Part shown: in pieces, positions 35,183-44,539 of the stretch
Numbering within the stretch: position 1 is the stretch's first letter
Layout of the letters: every line of letters begins with the position of its first letter
Assembly (NCBI GenBank): GCA_017889545.1
Contig: JAGFZV010000018.1
Span: 1 to 64,000 of the forward strand
Length of the DNA: 64,000 bases
DNA from: Bacillota bacterium
Lineage (GTDB): Bacteria; Bacillota; Negativicutes; CTSoil-072
Direction: 5' to 3'
The notes under the pieces: generated by a model
Seen by the model: the letters and a program-made list of their open reading frames with translations, nothing else
What the model was told of the DNA's origin: nothing
The model's database searches: none
Program-made: the position numbers and the translations under genes

Positions 35183-36628
35183 CTAAATGCCAAAATGATT
35201 TTTGGCAAAGGCCAATGCGGCGGCTGGCCTCCGATCCGCTAACCTTCCTATCGCATAAAGCAAATATTGCCGGTCAATAATAACGTTCACACTCGTTGCC
35301 GGAAGAAGGGAAATACCCGGATCTGCCAATGCCCGCACAATAATGCTCCGGACTTCCTCTTCAGGAAGACTGGCAAAAATGCCACCGACAGCAATGATGG
35401 TCTCAACCCGCCGCAAATCGCGCCCGACCGGCGTACCGGGAACAATCCCCATCACGGGATCAAACTTCTGTGATATATAGCCGGCATGGCGCTTTAACGC
35501 GATTTCAACTGCGGTCTGCGCCAACGCCCGATCAAACAATTTTTCCCGTTCCGTTGCGGCAAGGTATTCCGGCTGCTCTTCCAGCGATGCGGCGTATGCA
35601 GCGATTTCTTGCTCATGCTCTTCACCGGCAAGGCCGATACGATTCAGAATTGCCTTTGCTCCGGCCGCTTCCACAATTCCCCGCGCACTCACTCTAAGAC
35701 CGAGATTGCCCTCTACCGTCCGGTAGGCAGTTTGTTTTTCATTCGTAATGACTAAGCCGCGTTCCTCAATCGACAGTTCTTCCAACTCCGGAATTACGGA
35801 ATGGATATCGGTCGTCGCGCCGCCCAAGTCAATGACAACCAAGCTGCCAATACCTTTTTCCTCATGACTGCCCTGAGCAAGCAGTTCTGCCGCCATAAGG
35901 ACCGCGCCGGGAGTCGGCACTACTTTTTTTTCGGTTAGCCGGTCCACTAAATTGCCTAATCCTTTGGCATCTGTAATTTGGCGAATAAATTGTTCGTGGA
36001 TCGCCTCACGAGCAGGAATCACTTTCAGCTCGTGGATCGTTGGCATTACATTCGGCACACGCACAGTCTTAAATCCCGAATCCTGCAAAATCGCTTTTAC
36101 AATCGGCTGCGCTGATGCGTTGCCAGCAATCACCACCGTAGCTTTCACTTTGCTGTCGACGATAATTCGGGCGTCATTGATCATGGAATCCATATCGCCG
36201 CCGTCGGTTCCACCGGCTAAAAGAATAATATCGGGATTAATTTCCTGCAGCATCTCAAATTTATTTTCGTCTTTATCTTCAAAAGACATGACTTCGAGCA
36301 CTCGGGCGCCGGCATTCATCGCTACCTCTTTGGCGGCCTTGGCCGTAACTCTGGGCATATAGCCCATGGCAACCATCCGCAAACCGCCAGCTGCGCTGCT
36401 GGTGGAGTACATAGATTTTGCAGTAACAGCCCGGCAATGCAGAGCTTGGGCCAAATTCCGGAGAGCGGTCTCTATTCCCTGGCCGATATCATCGACTGTT
36501 GTAGGCGCTTGCGCTCTGGCTGCCCAAACCAGCTTGCCGTCTTTTTCTCTAAAGGCTGTCGCTTTGGTAAATGTGCTGCCGATATCGAAAACAATCGTAT
36601 CCAATACTTCCTCTGCAGTATCGTCCAT
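35183..36628 (-). CDS. glmL: MutL/GlmL-family ATPase, probable reactivator of the B12 mutase
   Basis: A 481-residue protein of the ASKHA (actin/Hsp70-like) MutL family. The phosphate-1 motif is TIVFDIGSTFTKATAF at the N-terminus, ILLAGGTDGGDMDSM follows, a second phosphate motif is LVVIDLGGATTDIHSV near residue 268, and a late glycine motif is TIIAVGGIF. Relatives (GlmL of glutamate mutase, MutL of ornithine mutase) lie beside adenosylcobalamin mutases and are thought to exchange damaged cofactor. Its place between mii and dml, two genes from mgm, assigns it to 2-methyleneglutarate mutase. I do not recall such a gene being highlighted in the E. barkeri cluster. Confidence 0.85.
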   Translation of the reverse strand: MDDTAEEVLDTIVFDIGSTFTKATAFREKDGKLVWAARAQAPTTVDDIGQGIETALRNLAQALHCRAVTAKSMYSTSSAAGGLRMVAMGYMPRVTAKAAKEVAMNAGARVLEVMSFEDKDENKFEMLQEINPDIILLAGGTDGGDMDSMINDARIIVDSKVKATVVIAGNASAQPIVKAILQDSGFKTVRVPNVMPTIHELKVIPAREAIHEQFIRQITDAKGLGNLVDRLTEKKVVPTPGAVLMAAELLAQGSHEEKGIGSLVVIDLGGATTDIHSVIPELEELSIEERGLVITNEKQTAYRTVEGNLGLRVSARGIVEAAGAKAILNRIGLAGEEHEQEIAAYAASLEEQPEYLAATEREKLFDRALAQTAVEIALKRHAGYISQKFDPVMGIVPGTPVGRDLRRVETIIAVGGIFASLPEEEVRSIIVRALADPGISLLPATSVNVIIDRQYLLYAIGRLADRRPAAALAFAKNHFGI

Positions 36629-36682
36629 GCTTACACTCCATGACTCTTAATAGATTTTTCTTACAGGGCAGCAGCTCGTTTT

Positions 36683-37828
36683 CTACCTTCTAACGTAAGC
36701 ATACCCTTCCATGATACGGCGAGCTGTCCGCGACATGGCCGCACGTTTCAACACGACTTGACCGGCTTGATTCTCAACTGCTACCTCCACCTCAATCACT
36801 CCTGCCGGATGACCAATGCGGATGCATGATTTTTGTTCGACGTCGACGATCGCTTCATTTACTACCGAACCGGGGATCTTAGCTGCTGCGCCGGTACAGA
36901 TCGTGGCGGTTCCCGCATACGTCTTGTGCAATTTTTGCATGAACATGAGGCGGGAGACAAAATCCACCTCGCCGGCGCTGATCGGATTGCCGGTGGTAAA
37001 ATCTTGATAGTCGGCAGCAGGGCTGACGAACGCGATCATCGGAAACGCCGGCACATTAGCCAAGGCATCCTCCGGCGTCCTTGCCATGCCAATTTTTACA
37101 GCCGCCGTTCCGCGAATCTGTTCGAGCAGTTGCAAAAGATCCTTATTGCTATCCACCTGCTGCGGAGTTTCAATGCCGCTCAGTTTCAAATCCTTGGCAG
37201 CCACATAAACGACAGGGTTGGCCACATCAACAATACTTACTGTCACCGGCCCATACCCCGGAATATCCAGGACATCTTTCACGTTGCCGGTCGGCAGCAT
37301 TTTCCCGGTTGCCGCCCCAGCTGTATCGGAATAATCCAGCATGATTTTTGCACCAGTGCCAGGAACACCGGCAATAGCGCAGTCGCCAACGATTGATGCC
37401 TTGCCGTCTACAGTTGGCACTTCGGCTACAATAATTTTTTTGGTATTGGTGTTGTGAATTCGAACGGTAGTAAGCCCTTCCTGGGCTCTTACCAAACCCT
37501 CATCAATCGCAAAGGGACCGACAGCGGCGGAAATATTGCCGCAGTTGCCGCTGTAATCGATATAGGGTTTTGTGATGCTGACCTGGCCGAAGGTATAATC
37601 AACATCCGCATCCGGCCGGGTTGCCGGAGCGATAATCGCCAATTTGCTGGTCAGCGCATCCGCTCCGCCGAGTCCGTCAATCTGCCTGACATCCGGACTG
37701 CCGAAAATTTCACAGATGAGTTGATCTCTCTTTTCATTGTCTTGCGGCAGATCGTTGACTTTTAGAAAAATGCCCTTGCTTGTGCCGCCGCGCATAATGA
37801 CGCAATTTATTTTTTCTGTCTGACTCAT
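36683..37828 (-). CDS. mii: 3-methylitaconate isomerase (PrpF family)
   Basis: A 381-residue PrpF-family isomerase that shifts the double bond of (R)-3-methylitaconate to give 2,3-dimethylmaleate. The N-terminal [21 protein letters not shown], the region [13 protein letters not shown] and the site [22 protein letters not shown] mark the diaminopimelate-epimerase-like double fold; the Cys of GNCGN lies at the active site in relatives. The length equals that of the E. barkeri enzyme to within a few residues. Its ATG overlaps the mgm stop (ATGA), so the two are translationally coupled. Confidence 0.9.
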   Translation of the reverse strand: MSQTEKINCVIMRGGTSKGIFLKVNDLPQDNEKRDQLICEIFGSPDVRQIDGLGGADALTSKLAIIAPATRPDADVDYTFGQVSITKPYIDYSGNCGNISAAVGPFAIDEGLVRAQEGLTTVRIHNTNTKKIIVAEVPTVDGKASIVGDCAIAGVPGTGAKIMLDYSDTAGAATGKMLPTGNVKDVLDIPGYGPVTVSIVDVANPVVYVAAKDLKLSGIETPQQVDSNKDLLQLLEQIRGTAAVKIGMARTPEDALANVPAFPMIAFVSPAADYQDFTTGNPISAGEVDFVSRLMFMQKLHKTYAGTATICTGAAAKIPGSVVNEAIVDVEQKSCIRIGHPAGVIEVEVAVENQAGQVVLKRAAMSRTARRIMEGYAYVRR

Positions 37829-39675
37829 GAACAGTTTTCCTCCTTCAGCTTTTCGTCAAGCCATTCAATGACCTTGACAGGATCAGTCCCCGGACCAAAA
37901 AATGCATCCACTTTCAGGAAGCCTGTCCCTTCGGTTCTCATTTTTTCTTCCATTGCGGCATGATCTTCCTCTTTTTCCGCGATCCGTCCGCCGGCGATCA
38001 AATAGGTGTTCTCCCGGATGCCCAATTGTTTCATCCGGTCATGAACCCTAGGATACAGCACCGTTCCCATCCCCAGCAGATTGCTGATGCCAACTACGGA
38101 CGCTTTCGCCTCTGCTGCGACTTCTGCTACGGTTTCCGGCAAGTTCATTCCCCGCAGATAGATGACTTCATAACCGGATTTTTCAATGGCTTCGCGAATC
38201 ACATTCACCCCAACCACGTGTGCATCCGCACCGACCGTCGCTAAAACAATTTTGCCTTTTTTGGTGATTTGAGCCGGTTTATCTACTGTTACCGGTTCAG
38301 CAGTGAAGGCAACCTTCTCCGGCGCAATAGCAGCCGGCCCGAACCCTGGTACATAACGGCGAATTCCGTCTTTATCACGGTGTGTCCGCACGCTGCGTTT
38401 CAAATCCCAGCCGCCGGCCCGCGGGCAATCCATCACCCCAGCCTTACCGGCAGCGACAATTAAGCCGATCAATTCTTCCGCATTGTATCCGCGCCAGAAG
38501 TCAGGAGTGATGTCCTGAGGCTGTAGCATTCGCGGCAGTTTCAAGACAGAACTGACCACTGCCATCGCCTCAGTGATAATTTCTTCCTTGCGCAATTGAA
38601 TAAACGGATCTTTTATCTCAATCGGCGCCGTATTTTCGAACACGTTCTGCGTGGCCCAAATCGCTTTACCCATGGATGCGCCGGTCGGAATACCAACCGA
38701 TTCCGCTGCTTTCGGACGGTAGAAATTGGCGCCACCCAAGCGGGCGCTAATGGCCATCCGGGCAAAATGAGCCTGCTCGGCAATCAAATCCGCCGGCGGG
38801 TTCTGGAATGTTTCCGGTACCACAATCAGAGAACTACTCCACATTGTTTCTTTGAAAGCCCGCATGACTGCTAAATCGGCCAATACATTAATCCCACCGA
38901 CATTCATCTGCAGTGCGCTTAATTTTTGCGGCAGACCGGCTAACACGGCCAGCCCTTCCGACAGCAGACACATGGCCAGAGCCATTCCGTCCGTGCCGCC
39001 TATATTATTTAAGTGCTTATGGGAGTCGGTTTGAACATGCATATTGTTTTCGGCGCAAATTTGCAAAGCACGATAGCCATTCAATACTTTGGTTCGATAA
39101 TCATGAATGCCCCGTCCGCCGAAATGCACATGAATAACCGGGCCAATATCGGTGCCGTCAAAGCCGGCGATCAATGCATTGATGATGGAAAGATGGGGAG
39201 TGTCTCCGGTGGCGTTGATCCGCATCGGATGCTTGCTTCCACCGCCCAATTGAACAAATTCCCGTTCGCCCATTGGGGTAATTCCACCTTTTCCGCGCGA
39301 CTGCTCAATGAGTTCGGCGCCATCAAGCGGATCGATATGCCGGGTAGCTTCCGAGTGAACAAAATGGAACAGCGTTAATCCGAGTTTTTCTGCCGCAGCA
39401 TACATATCGTTTGATTCGGCTAATTGTTCTTGCGCTGTGTTGCGGCCCAAAATGGGGTTCTGCACAGGGATGCCTGTTTCAGCTGCCTTTTGCGCAAGTT
39501 CCGAAATACGATATCCGCTTCGCTCGACGCCGGCAACCACACGCGGATAAGGGGCGGGCAGTCCACTAACATCACCATCTTTGGTTACTTCCGGCATCGG
39601 CGCGTTGAATATTTTTTCATAAGCGCGTACTCGTTCATGGTCGGCAATAATAATCTCTTTTGTTTTTTCCTGCAT
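37825..39675 (-). CDS. mgm: 2-methyleneglutarate mutase, adenosylcobalamin-dependent
   Basis: A 616-residue mutase that rearranges 2-methyleneglutarate to (R)-3-methylitaconate by a radical mechanism. Residues 1-460 form the substrate barrel (for example [39 protein letters not shown] and [27 protein letters not shown]). Residues about 475-616 form the cobalamin domain with the base-off motif DAHVVG at 484-489, then SNLLGMGT and the late LIAGGRI. Barrel and B12 domain are on one chain, as in E. barkeri and unlike two-subunit glutamate mutase. It starts at the TAATG overlap with dmdB. Confidence 0.93.
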   Translation of the reverse strand: MQEKTKEIIIADHERVRAYEKIFNAPMPEVTKDGDVSGLPAPYPRVVAGVERSGYRISELAQKAAETGIPVQNPILGRNTAQEQLAESNDMYAAAEKLGLTLFHFVHSEATRHIDPLDGAELIEQSRGKGGITPMGEREFVQLGGGSKHPMRINATGDTPHLSIINALIAGFDGTDIGPVIHVHFGGRGIHDYRTKVLNGYRALQICAENNMHVQTDSHKHLNNIGGTDGMALAMCLLSEGLAVLAGLPQKLSALQMNVGGINVLADLAVMRAFKETMWSSSLIVVPETFQNPPADLIAEQAHFARMAISARLGGANFYRPKAAESVGIPTGASMGKAIWATQNVFENTAPIEIKDPFIQLRKEEIITEAMAVVSSVLKLPRMLQPQDITPDFWRGYNAEELIGLIVAAGKAGVMDCPRAGGWDLKRSVRTHRDKDGIRRYVPGFGPAAIAPEKVAFTAEPVTVDKPAQITKKGKIVLATVGADAHVVGVNVIREAIEKSGYEVIYLRGMNLPETVAEVAAEAKASVVGISNLLGMGTVLYPRVHDRMKQLGIRENTYLIAGGRIAEKEEDHAAMEEKMRTEGTGFLKVDAFFGPGTDPVKVIEWLDEKLKEENCS

Positions 39676-40196
39676 TACTTTGCTTCGCCTCCTTTGCGTT
39701 GTAGCTGTTGCCGAACTTTCGGAATCAGCCCCCCGGCGGCCAGTATGGAGCGTACGCTTTCGCCCGGCTGTTGGCCGGCGACTGTCCGTCCATCCGGCAG
39801 AGTAATCTCGCCGGTATTAAAGTCAACCGTTATTTCATCTCCACTTTTTACAAGTCCAATCAAATCTGCATACAAAACCGGCAAGCCGATGTTAATCGCA
39901 TTGCGGCGAAATATGCGCGCAAACGATACAGCAACAACAGCGCCCACGCCGGAACTCTGCAGAGCTACCGGCGCTTGCTCCCGGCTGGAGCCGGCGCCAA
40001 AATTCTTGCCGGCGACAATAATATCGCCAGGTTGAACTTTTTTGGCAAAGTCCGGTATCTTGCTGCCGGCCAAAGCATAGTCTTTCAACTGTTCCCGTTC
40101 ACAAGTCATCGCATAGCCTGGCAATATTTGGTCTGTATCAATGACGTCTTCGCCAAAATACCATACCCGGCCATGAAAAATAAGTTTTTTATCCAT
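39675..40196 (-). CDS. dmdB: 2,3-dimethylmalate dehydratase, small subunit
   Basis: A 173-residue swivel-domain subunit of the LeuD/aconitase type. It forms the active site of the hydratase together with DmdA and adds water to dimethylmaleate to give (2R,3S)-2,3-dimethylmalate. The conserved loop is [21 protein letters not shown], followed by [22 protein letters not shown]. The start is the ATG at 40196, which lies four bases after the dmdA stop with GGAGGG upstream; a longer frame to 40301 only overlaps dmdA. The large and small subunits are on separate chains, as in isopropylmalate isomerase. Confidence 0.9.
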   Translation of the reverse strand: MDKKLIFHGRVWYFGEDVIDTDQILPGYAMTCEREQLKDYALAGSKIPDFAKKVQPGDIIVAGKNFGAGSSREQAPVALQSSGVGAVVAVSFARIFRRNAINIGLPVLYADLIGLVKSGDEITVDFNTGEITLPDGRTVAGQQPGESVRSILAAGGLIPKVRQQLQRKGGEAK

Positions 40197-40200
40197 CGTG

Positions 40201-41406
40201 CTACTCTCCCTCCAGCGGCATGATTGTCCCTGGAACAACAAGGGTTCCGGCCACTGCAGCCTCAGCGGCAGCGCGTGGTGAAACAAGATATACTTTGGCA
40301 TCTGTCGCTCCCATGCGTCCGGAAAAATTACGGTTCGTAGTCGATGCCACCGTATCGGTCGACGAAACTAATCCCATATGTCCGCCGTAACAAGGACCGC
40401 AGCCCGGATTGGTGACCGTAGCGCCGGCATCACGGATAATTTTCGTCAAACCTTCTTTATCCATCGCATCCGCCACTTCAGCCGATGCCGGGACCACAAC
40501 GCACGTTACCTCTGGATGAACACGCGCTTTGGCAAAAACAGCGGCGACATCCCGCATGTCGCTGAGACGTCCATTCGTGCAGCTTCCAACCACGACTTGC
40601 GTGATTGGCGTCCCTGCAACCTCCGATAGCGGTTTTACGTTGCCCGGCGAATGCGGACAAGCTGCAACCGGCACGAAGGTGCTCACATCAAAACGATGCG
40701 TAAGCGCTACCGGACCAACATCATCCAGTTCGGAAAAGTAACTGAGCATTGCACCCATTTCAATCGTCATGTTACTGATCGTCATCTTTTCCGCCAAGGT
40801 AGCATTTTTGACCCAGCTGCCGGCAAAAATAATACCCTGATCCGTAAATCCATCTGTACCGAATTTGCCAACCAGATATAACACAATATCTTTGGCATAC
40901 ACTCCCGGCTGCAATACCCCATCTAACTGGATCAATTGAACCGGTGGCACCTCGATGTCCAAGGTCCCTGTCGCCATTGCCGCTGCCGCTTCGGTCGAAC
41001 CAACGCCAAACGCCAATACGCCATAAGCGCCTGCAGTGCAGGTATGGGAATCGGCTGCTACGAGTACGGAACCCCGAGCCAGATTGCCCTTTTCCGCCAA
41101 CAATTGATGAATAACGCCTTCGCCTTTACCGAAATAACGGACCCCATATTGTTTGGCAAAAGCAGCCATCTGGCAATGATTTTTCCGAGCCTGTACCGTC
41201 GGCGCCGGAAATACATGATCCAACACAAGCATCACCTTATTCGGATCAAACACCTTGTCCGTTTCAATGTCCGCAAACTGATGAATTGCCATCGGCGCAG
41301 TGACATCATGGGCAGCGACGGTATCTACTCGAATCGTAATGTCTTCGCCGACTCGTACGGTATCTTTATTCGCCGCTTTCGCTAAATAACGTTCGATTTC
41401 GTTCAC
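40201..41406 (-). CDS. dmdA: 2,3-dimethylmalate dehydratase, large subunit
   Basis: A 401-residue [4Fe-4S] subunit of the LeuC/aconitase type. The cluster cysteines are in VVGSCTNGRLSDM and NPGCGPCYGGHMG. Substrate and cluster residues also lie in LVAADSHTCTAGAYGVLAFGVGSTEAAAAMATG. LeuC-like proteins are often misnamed isopropylmalate isomerase. Here the partners dmdB, mgm and mii on both sides, and no leu genes, point to dimethylmalate. It lies 11 bases after hmd in the same operon. In gene order it precedes the mutase although it acts after it. Confidence 0.88.
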   Translation of the reverse strand: MNEIERYLAKAANKDTVRVGEDITIRVDTVAAHDVTAPMAIHQFADIETDKVFDPNKVMLVLDHVFPAPTVQARKNHCQMAAFAKQYGVRYFGKGEGVIHQLLAEKGNLARGSVLVAADSHTCTAGAYGVLAFGVGSTEAAAAMATGTLDIEVPPVQLIQLDGVLQPGVYAKDIVLYLVGKFGTDGFTDQGIIFAGSWVKNATLAEKMTISNMTIEMGAMLSYFSELDDVGPVALTHRFDVSTFVPVAACPHSPGNVKPLSEVAGTPITQVVVGSCTNGRLSDMRDVAAVFAKARVHPEVTCVVVPASAEVADAMDKEGLTKIIRDAGATVTNPGCGPCYGGHMGLVSSTDTVASTTNRNFSGRMGATDAKVYLVSPRAAAEAAVAGTLVVPGTIMPLEGE

Positions 41407-41417
41407 ATTCGTTCCTC

Positions 41418-42833
41418 CTAGTCAATTACATCAATCTGCAATGTGCGGGCATTTTGCCTGGCTTCTTCAACGGAAGGACTGGCTGCGCGGATGACCAGAC
41501 GGCCGCCGCCGCGGTTCAGCGCTTCCACAACCGCATTTTGTTCCTTGGCATAAATCGTAATGCGCTGGAGCTGCGGTTCATCGACTTCAATAATTTCAAC
41601 GTTCAGTTTGGCTTCCAATACCTTGCCCATTACTTCTCTGTACATCTGGGCATTGTCGGTAGCAGCACCGTAAATGGCGCCCATCAGAATGCCTGGAACA
41701 TTGATCCCCCGCCGGGCGAACAATTCTGGATACAGTTCAATCTTGACGCCCGTGATTTCGCCTTTAGCTAAGGAGTGGGCAATCCTGGCAGTATTCGTGG
41801 GCGATCCGACCGCCTGACTGCTCCCGCCAACTACGGCTTCGCCAAATGGTTTAACGATCGAATTTGCCCGTGCCGCCAACGATCTGGCCTCCGCAGACGC
41901 TTGAGCGATCGTTTCTTCAATTCGCGCATGTTCTTTGGCCTTCACTTCATCTGTCACATAATGATCGACTGCATCATTCGTTTTGAAGAAAGGTTCCATA
42001 TATTGAATCACTACCGGTACTACATATTTGGCCGAAACAGGATGCACGGCTGTAGCCATCGCAATCATCACATCAATCGGTACCGTAACCGGCAACGTTG
42101 TATTCACTGCCAAATTAGCCGTTAAATGGGCATTGACAACCGCTCCGCCGATATGAGCAGCACAAAGTCCGGCAACCATTACCCTCGGCGTGCAAGGAAC
42201 AGCAATCGTCGGCGATAACGCCAAAACCATGGCTCTCTCCATCTGCTGCGGAGTTCCGCCTAACCGTTCCGTAAATGCCGCTGCCAAAGCCGCCGAACCG
42301 GCCCCGAACCCTTCCAGGTTGCAGCCAGTCGTTACTTTTCCCACACGGAAAATCGTTCCGACTTTCAGTATCAATGCAGTTAATGCAGCTACCTGTTCTC
42401 TATTTTCCATTGTTTCCAGAAGAGCTTTTACAATGCCGGCGTACGGGCAGGAGTCGCCGGTCCCCGCACAAGGCTGAAGTCCCACTGAGTGGTTGCCAAC
42501 CTGAGCTGCCAATGTGTAGTGCAACACTTTATTAATAAAAGGATCCTGATTCAAGACAATTGCTTGCTGATTCAGTTCTTGTCCCACTTTTCCCATGATA
42601 AAACTGCTGCCGGAAGTATAACCGACTTCTACAGCATGCAGATTGTGATCAAACGCTGCTAAAACAGAGGACAATACTTCTTCATGAGTCATTTTGTTTA
42701 CTTGCATCGCCTCGGCGATCACTACATCGCTTACTTTGAGGTCAAGTTCACCCGCCAGTTCGATACATTGTCCGATGGTCAGGCCGCCAACCGTATATCC
42801 TTTGCGTTGAGCCAACGCGTCTATTCTTTCCAT
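41418..42833 (-). CDS. hmd: 2-(hydroxymethyl)glutarate dehydratase, serine-dehydratase-like
   Basis: A 471-residue protein related to the alpha part of [4Fe-4S] serine dehydratases. In E. barkeri a homologue is predicted to remove water from (S)-2-(hydroxymethyl)glutarate to give 2-methyleneglutarate. Cysteines likely to carry the cluster are in LQPCAGTGDSCPYAG, VTTGCNLEGFG and AVPCTPRVMVAGLCAAHIGG. The usual serine-dehydratase PTAGxxGVxPG segment reads PCAGTGDSCPYAG, with two extra cysteines, which sets it apart from the genuine SdaAA in this window. The C-terminal 90 residues are an added alpha-beta domain. The gene starts a new block after a 163-base gap behind hgd. Confidence 0.85.
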   Translation of the reverse strand: MERIDALAQRKGYTVGGLTIGQCIELAGELDLKVSDVVIAEAMQVNKMTHEEVLSSVLAAFDHNLHAVEVGYTSGSSFIMGKVGQELNQQAIVLNQDPFINKVLHYTLAAQVGNHSVGLQPCAGTGDSCPYAGIVKALLETMENREQVAALTALILKVGTIFRVGKVTTGCNLEGFGAGSAALAAAFTERLGGTPQQMERAMVLALSPTIAVPCTPRVMVAGLCAAHIGGAVVNAHLTANLAVNTTLPVTVPIDVMIAMATAVHPVSAKYVVPVVIQYMEPFFKTNDAVDHYVTDEVKAKEHARIEETIAQASAEARSLAARANSIVKPFGEAVVGGSSQAVGSPTNTARIAHSLAKGEITGVKIELYPELFARRGINVPGILMGAIYGAATDNAQMYREVMGKVLEAKLNVEIIEVDEPQLQRITIYAKEQNAVVEALNRGGGRLVIRAASPSVEEARQNARTLQIDVID

Positions 42834-42996
42834 GAAAACACCCTCCTGCCGCTTATCTTAAGCCTATATTCTGTTATTGCTTATCGTAAAAATTACCTTA
42901 GCACACACGGCGCCTAGCCTCCATAAGCCGAATGCCAAGCGCCAGTGGTTTCTAACGTTCCTATATCGATTGGTCAGCGATCCTATTAAAACGCTG

Positions 42997-43887
42997 CTAT
43001 TCGCGGACAGTTACCTGTGCTGTTTCTTCCGATAACGTAATGATGGAAGAAATATCCTTGCGGCCCAATCCCTTGGCTTTTGCAGTTTCATAAACCTGTT
43101 GCGCCACATTCGTCAACAACAGCGGCATTCCCAATTCTTTTCCGGTCTGAACTGCCATTTCCAAATCTTTATATTGCAGATCCACAGCGAAACCTGGTTC
43201 AAAGTTTCTTTTCAATATAAAACCGGGTACTTTGGCCTCGAGTGCATAACTGCGGCCCGAACTCACGCTGATGATCTCCAAGAGCACTTTAGGATCAAGG
43301 CCGGCTTTTACCCCTAATGTCATTGCCTCAGCCACTGCTGCCATGTTGATGCCAAGCAACAGGTTGTTCACCAATTTGACGGCATCCCCCGCGCCAACGC
43401 TGCCGGCATGAAAAATTTTCTTACCGATTACTTGTAAAATATCCTGACATTGCGCAAGCGCATGTTCTGAACCGCCAACCATAATCGTTAGCGTCCCGGA
43501 AGTTGCTCCGGCAACACCACCGCTGATTGGCGCATCCATGTAGTCTACCCCTTTTGCTTCCGCCAGTTTCGCCATTCTCCGGGTATGCTCCGGAGTAACG
43601 CTGCTCAAGTCGATAAAAATTTGTCCCTTATGCGCGCCTACTAAAAGACCGTCTTCGCCAGTCATTACCGCTTCGACGATTTTTGCATTCGGCAAGGATA
43701 TAAGTACCACATCACAGCGCTCCGCCACTTCACGCGGTGTTAACGCTGTTTTTGCACCTTGTTCCGCCATTTGTTCCACTGCCGTTTTGACCACGTCAAA
43801 CACAGTAAGTTCATATCCAGCTTTTAAAACATTGCTGGCCATAGGCCGTCCCATAGCGCCTAGACCAATAAATCCGACTTTTTGCAT
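42997..43887 (-). CDS. hgd: 2-(hydroxymethyl)glutarate dehydrogenase
   Basis: A 296-residue member of the beta-hydroxyacid dehydrogenase family. It reduces (S)-2-formylglutarate with NADH to (S)-2-(hydroxymethyl)glutarate. The nucleotide motif is GFIGLGAMGRPMASNVLKAGY at residues 5-25, the substrate motif is DAPISGGVAGATSGTLTIMVGG near 117-138, and the catalytic Lys is in DAVKLVNNLLLGINMAAVAEAM near residue 170. By sequence alone it would be called 3-hydroxyisobutyrate or tartronate semialdehyde dehydrogenase; the cluster assigns the substrate. It follows the DUF1185 gene by nine bases. Confidence 0.88.
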   Translation of the reverse strand: MQKVGFIGLGAMGRPMASNVLKAGYELTVFDVVKTAVEQMAEQGAKTALTPREVAERCDVVLISLPNAKIVEAVMTGEDGLLVGAHKGQIFIDLSSVTPEHTRRMAKLAEAKGVDYMDAPISGGVAGATSGTLTIMVGGSEHALAQCQDILQVIGKKIFHAGSVGAGDAVKLVNNLLLGINMAAVAEAMTLGVKAGLDPKVLLEIISVSSGRSYALEAKVPGFILKRNFEPGFAVDLQYKDLEMAVQTGKELGMPLLLTNVAQQVYETAKAKGLGRKDISSIITLSEETAQVTVRE

Positions 43888-43896
43888 ATTTTCCTC

Positions 43897-44478
43897 CTAA
43901 CGAAGACCGTCTTCGCCTTTTATTTCCTCTTTTTTCAGTCCGCCAATGCGCGGCAACGGCCGTCCTCCGTTGGTTACAACAACAACCAATGCCAGTTCAT
44001 TGGCACGCGGTCCGTCAGAAACCCGAACTTCCATCGCATCAAAATGACTGCGGACAAAGGCTGCATCTTTAAAACCTAGTGGTACATCAAGAGCGGTACC
44101 AACTCCACCGCGTTTTTTGGCTGAAGGAATAAGCGCTTTACCACCACCCACACAGCGGCGCATCGGGGTTCCGAGTTTAGGGTGCATCAATGCTGCAGCA
44201 TGTTCCAATTCACCATTTTCTCCAACAATGACGCCTTTACCATAACTTTCTACTTCATCCAAGGAAGACACTCCCAGAACTTCCACCGCTTTTGTGGTCA
44301 GCATTTCGCCCAGTTCCAAACTTGCTTCTATCAGCGGGGTCAGATCTTCGACATATTTTCCGGCATACGGATTTTCAAATACGGCAATTGCAGCCGCTTT
44401 GCGAAGCGGTTTCTCCAGTTTCTGACCAGCCTCCATATGAAATTCTTCCACCATCGTTACAATTTTACGAATTTCCAT
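43897..44478 (-). CDS. Amino acid synthesis/DUF1185 family protein
   Basis: A 193-residue protein of the DUF1185 (amino acid synthesis, PF06684-type) family. Markers are IVTMVEEFHMEAGQ, AAIAVFENPYAGKYVEDLTPLIEASLELGE, SYGKGVIVGENGELEHAAALMHPKLGTPMRRCVGGGKALIPSAKKRGGVGTALDVPLGFKDAAFVRSHFDAMEVRVSDGPRANELALVVVVTNGGRPLPRIGG. No reaction is established for the family; it often lies beside amidohydrolases in ring-degradation clusters. Here it sits between enamidase and Hgd, just where the unstable enamine or aldehyde intermediates arise, so a role in that step is possible. It is cytoplasmic and has no cofactor motif. Confidence 0.8.
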   Translation of the reverse strand: MEIRKIVTMVEEFHMEAGQKLEKPLRKAAAIAVFENPYAGKYVEDLTPLIEASLELGEMLTTKAVEVLGVSSLDEVESYGKGVIVGENGELEHAAALMHPKLGTPMRRCVGGGKALIPSAKKRGGVGTALDVPLGFKDAAFVRSHFDAMEVRVSDGPRANELALVVVVTNGGRPLPRIGGLKKEEIKGEDGLR

Positions 44479-44539
44479 TTTAAATCCCCCTCATATATTA
44501 TCTTCGTTTATATGGCGACGCTGCCGACTATTCAGTCTC

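Noticed and set aside
40201-41406. Leucine biosynthesis leuC/leuD at 39.7-41.4 kb
   Set aside because: No leuA or leuB is adjacent, and all flanking genes belong to the methyleneglutarate-dimethylmalate sequence.
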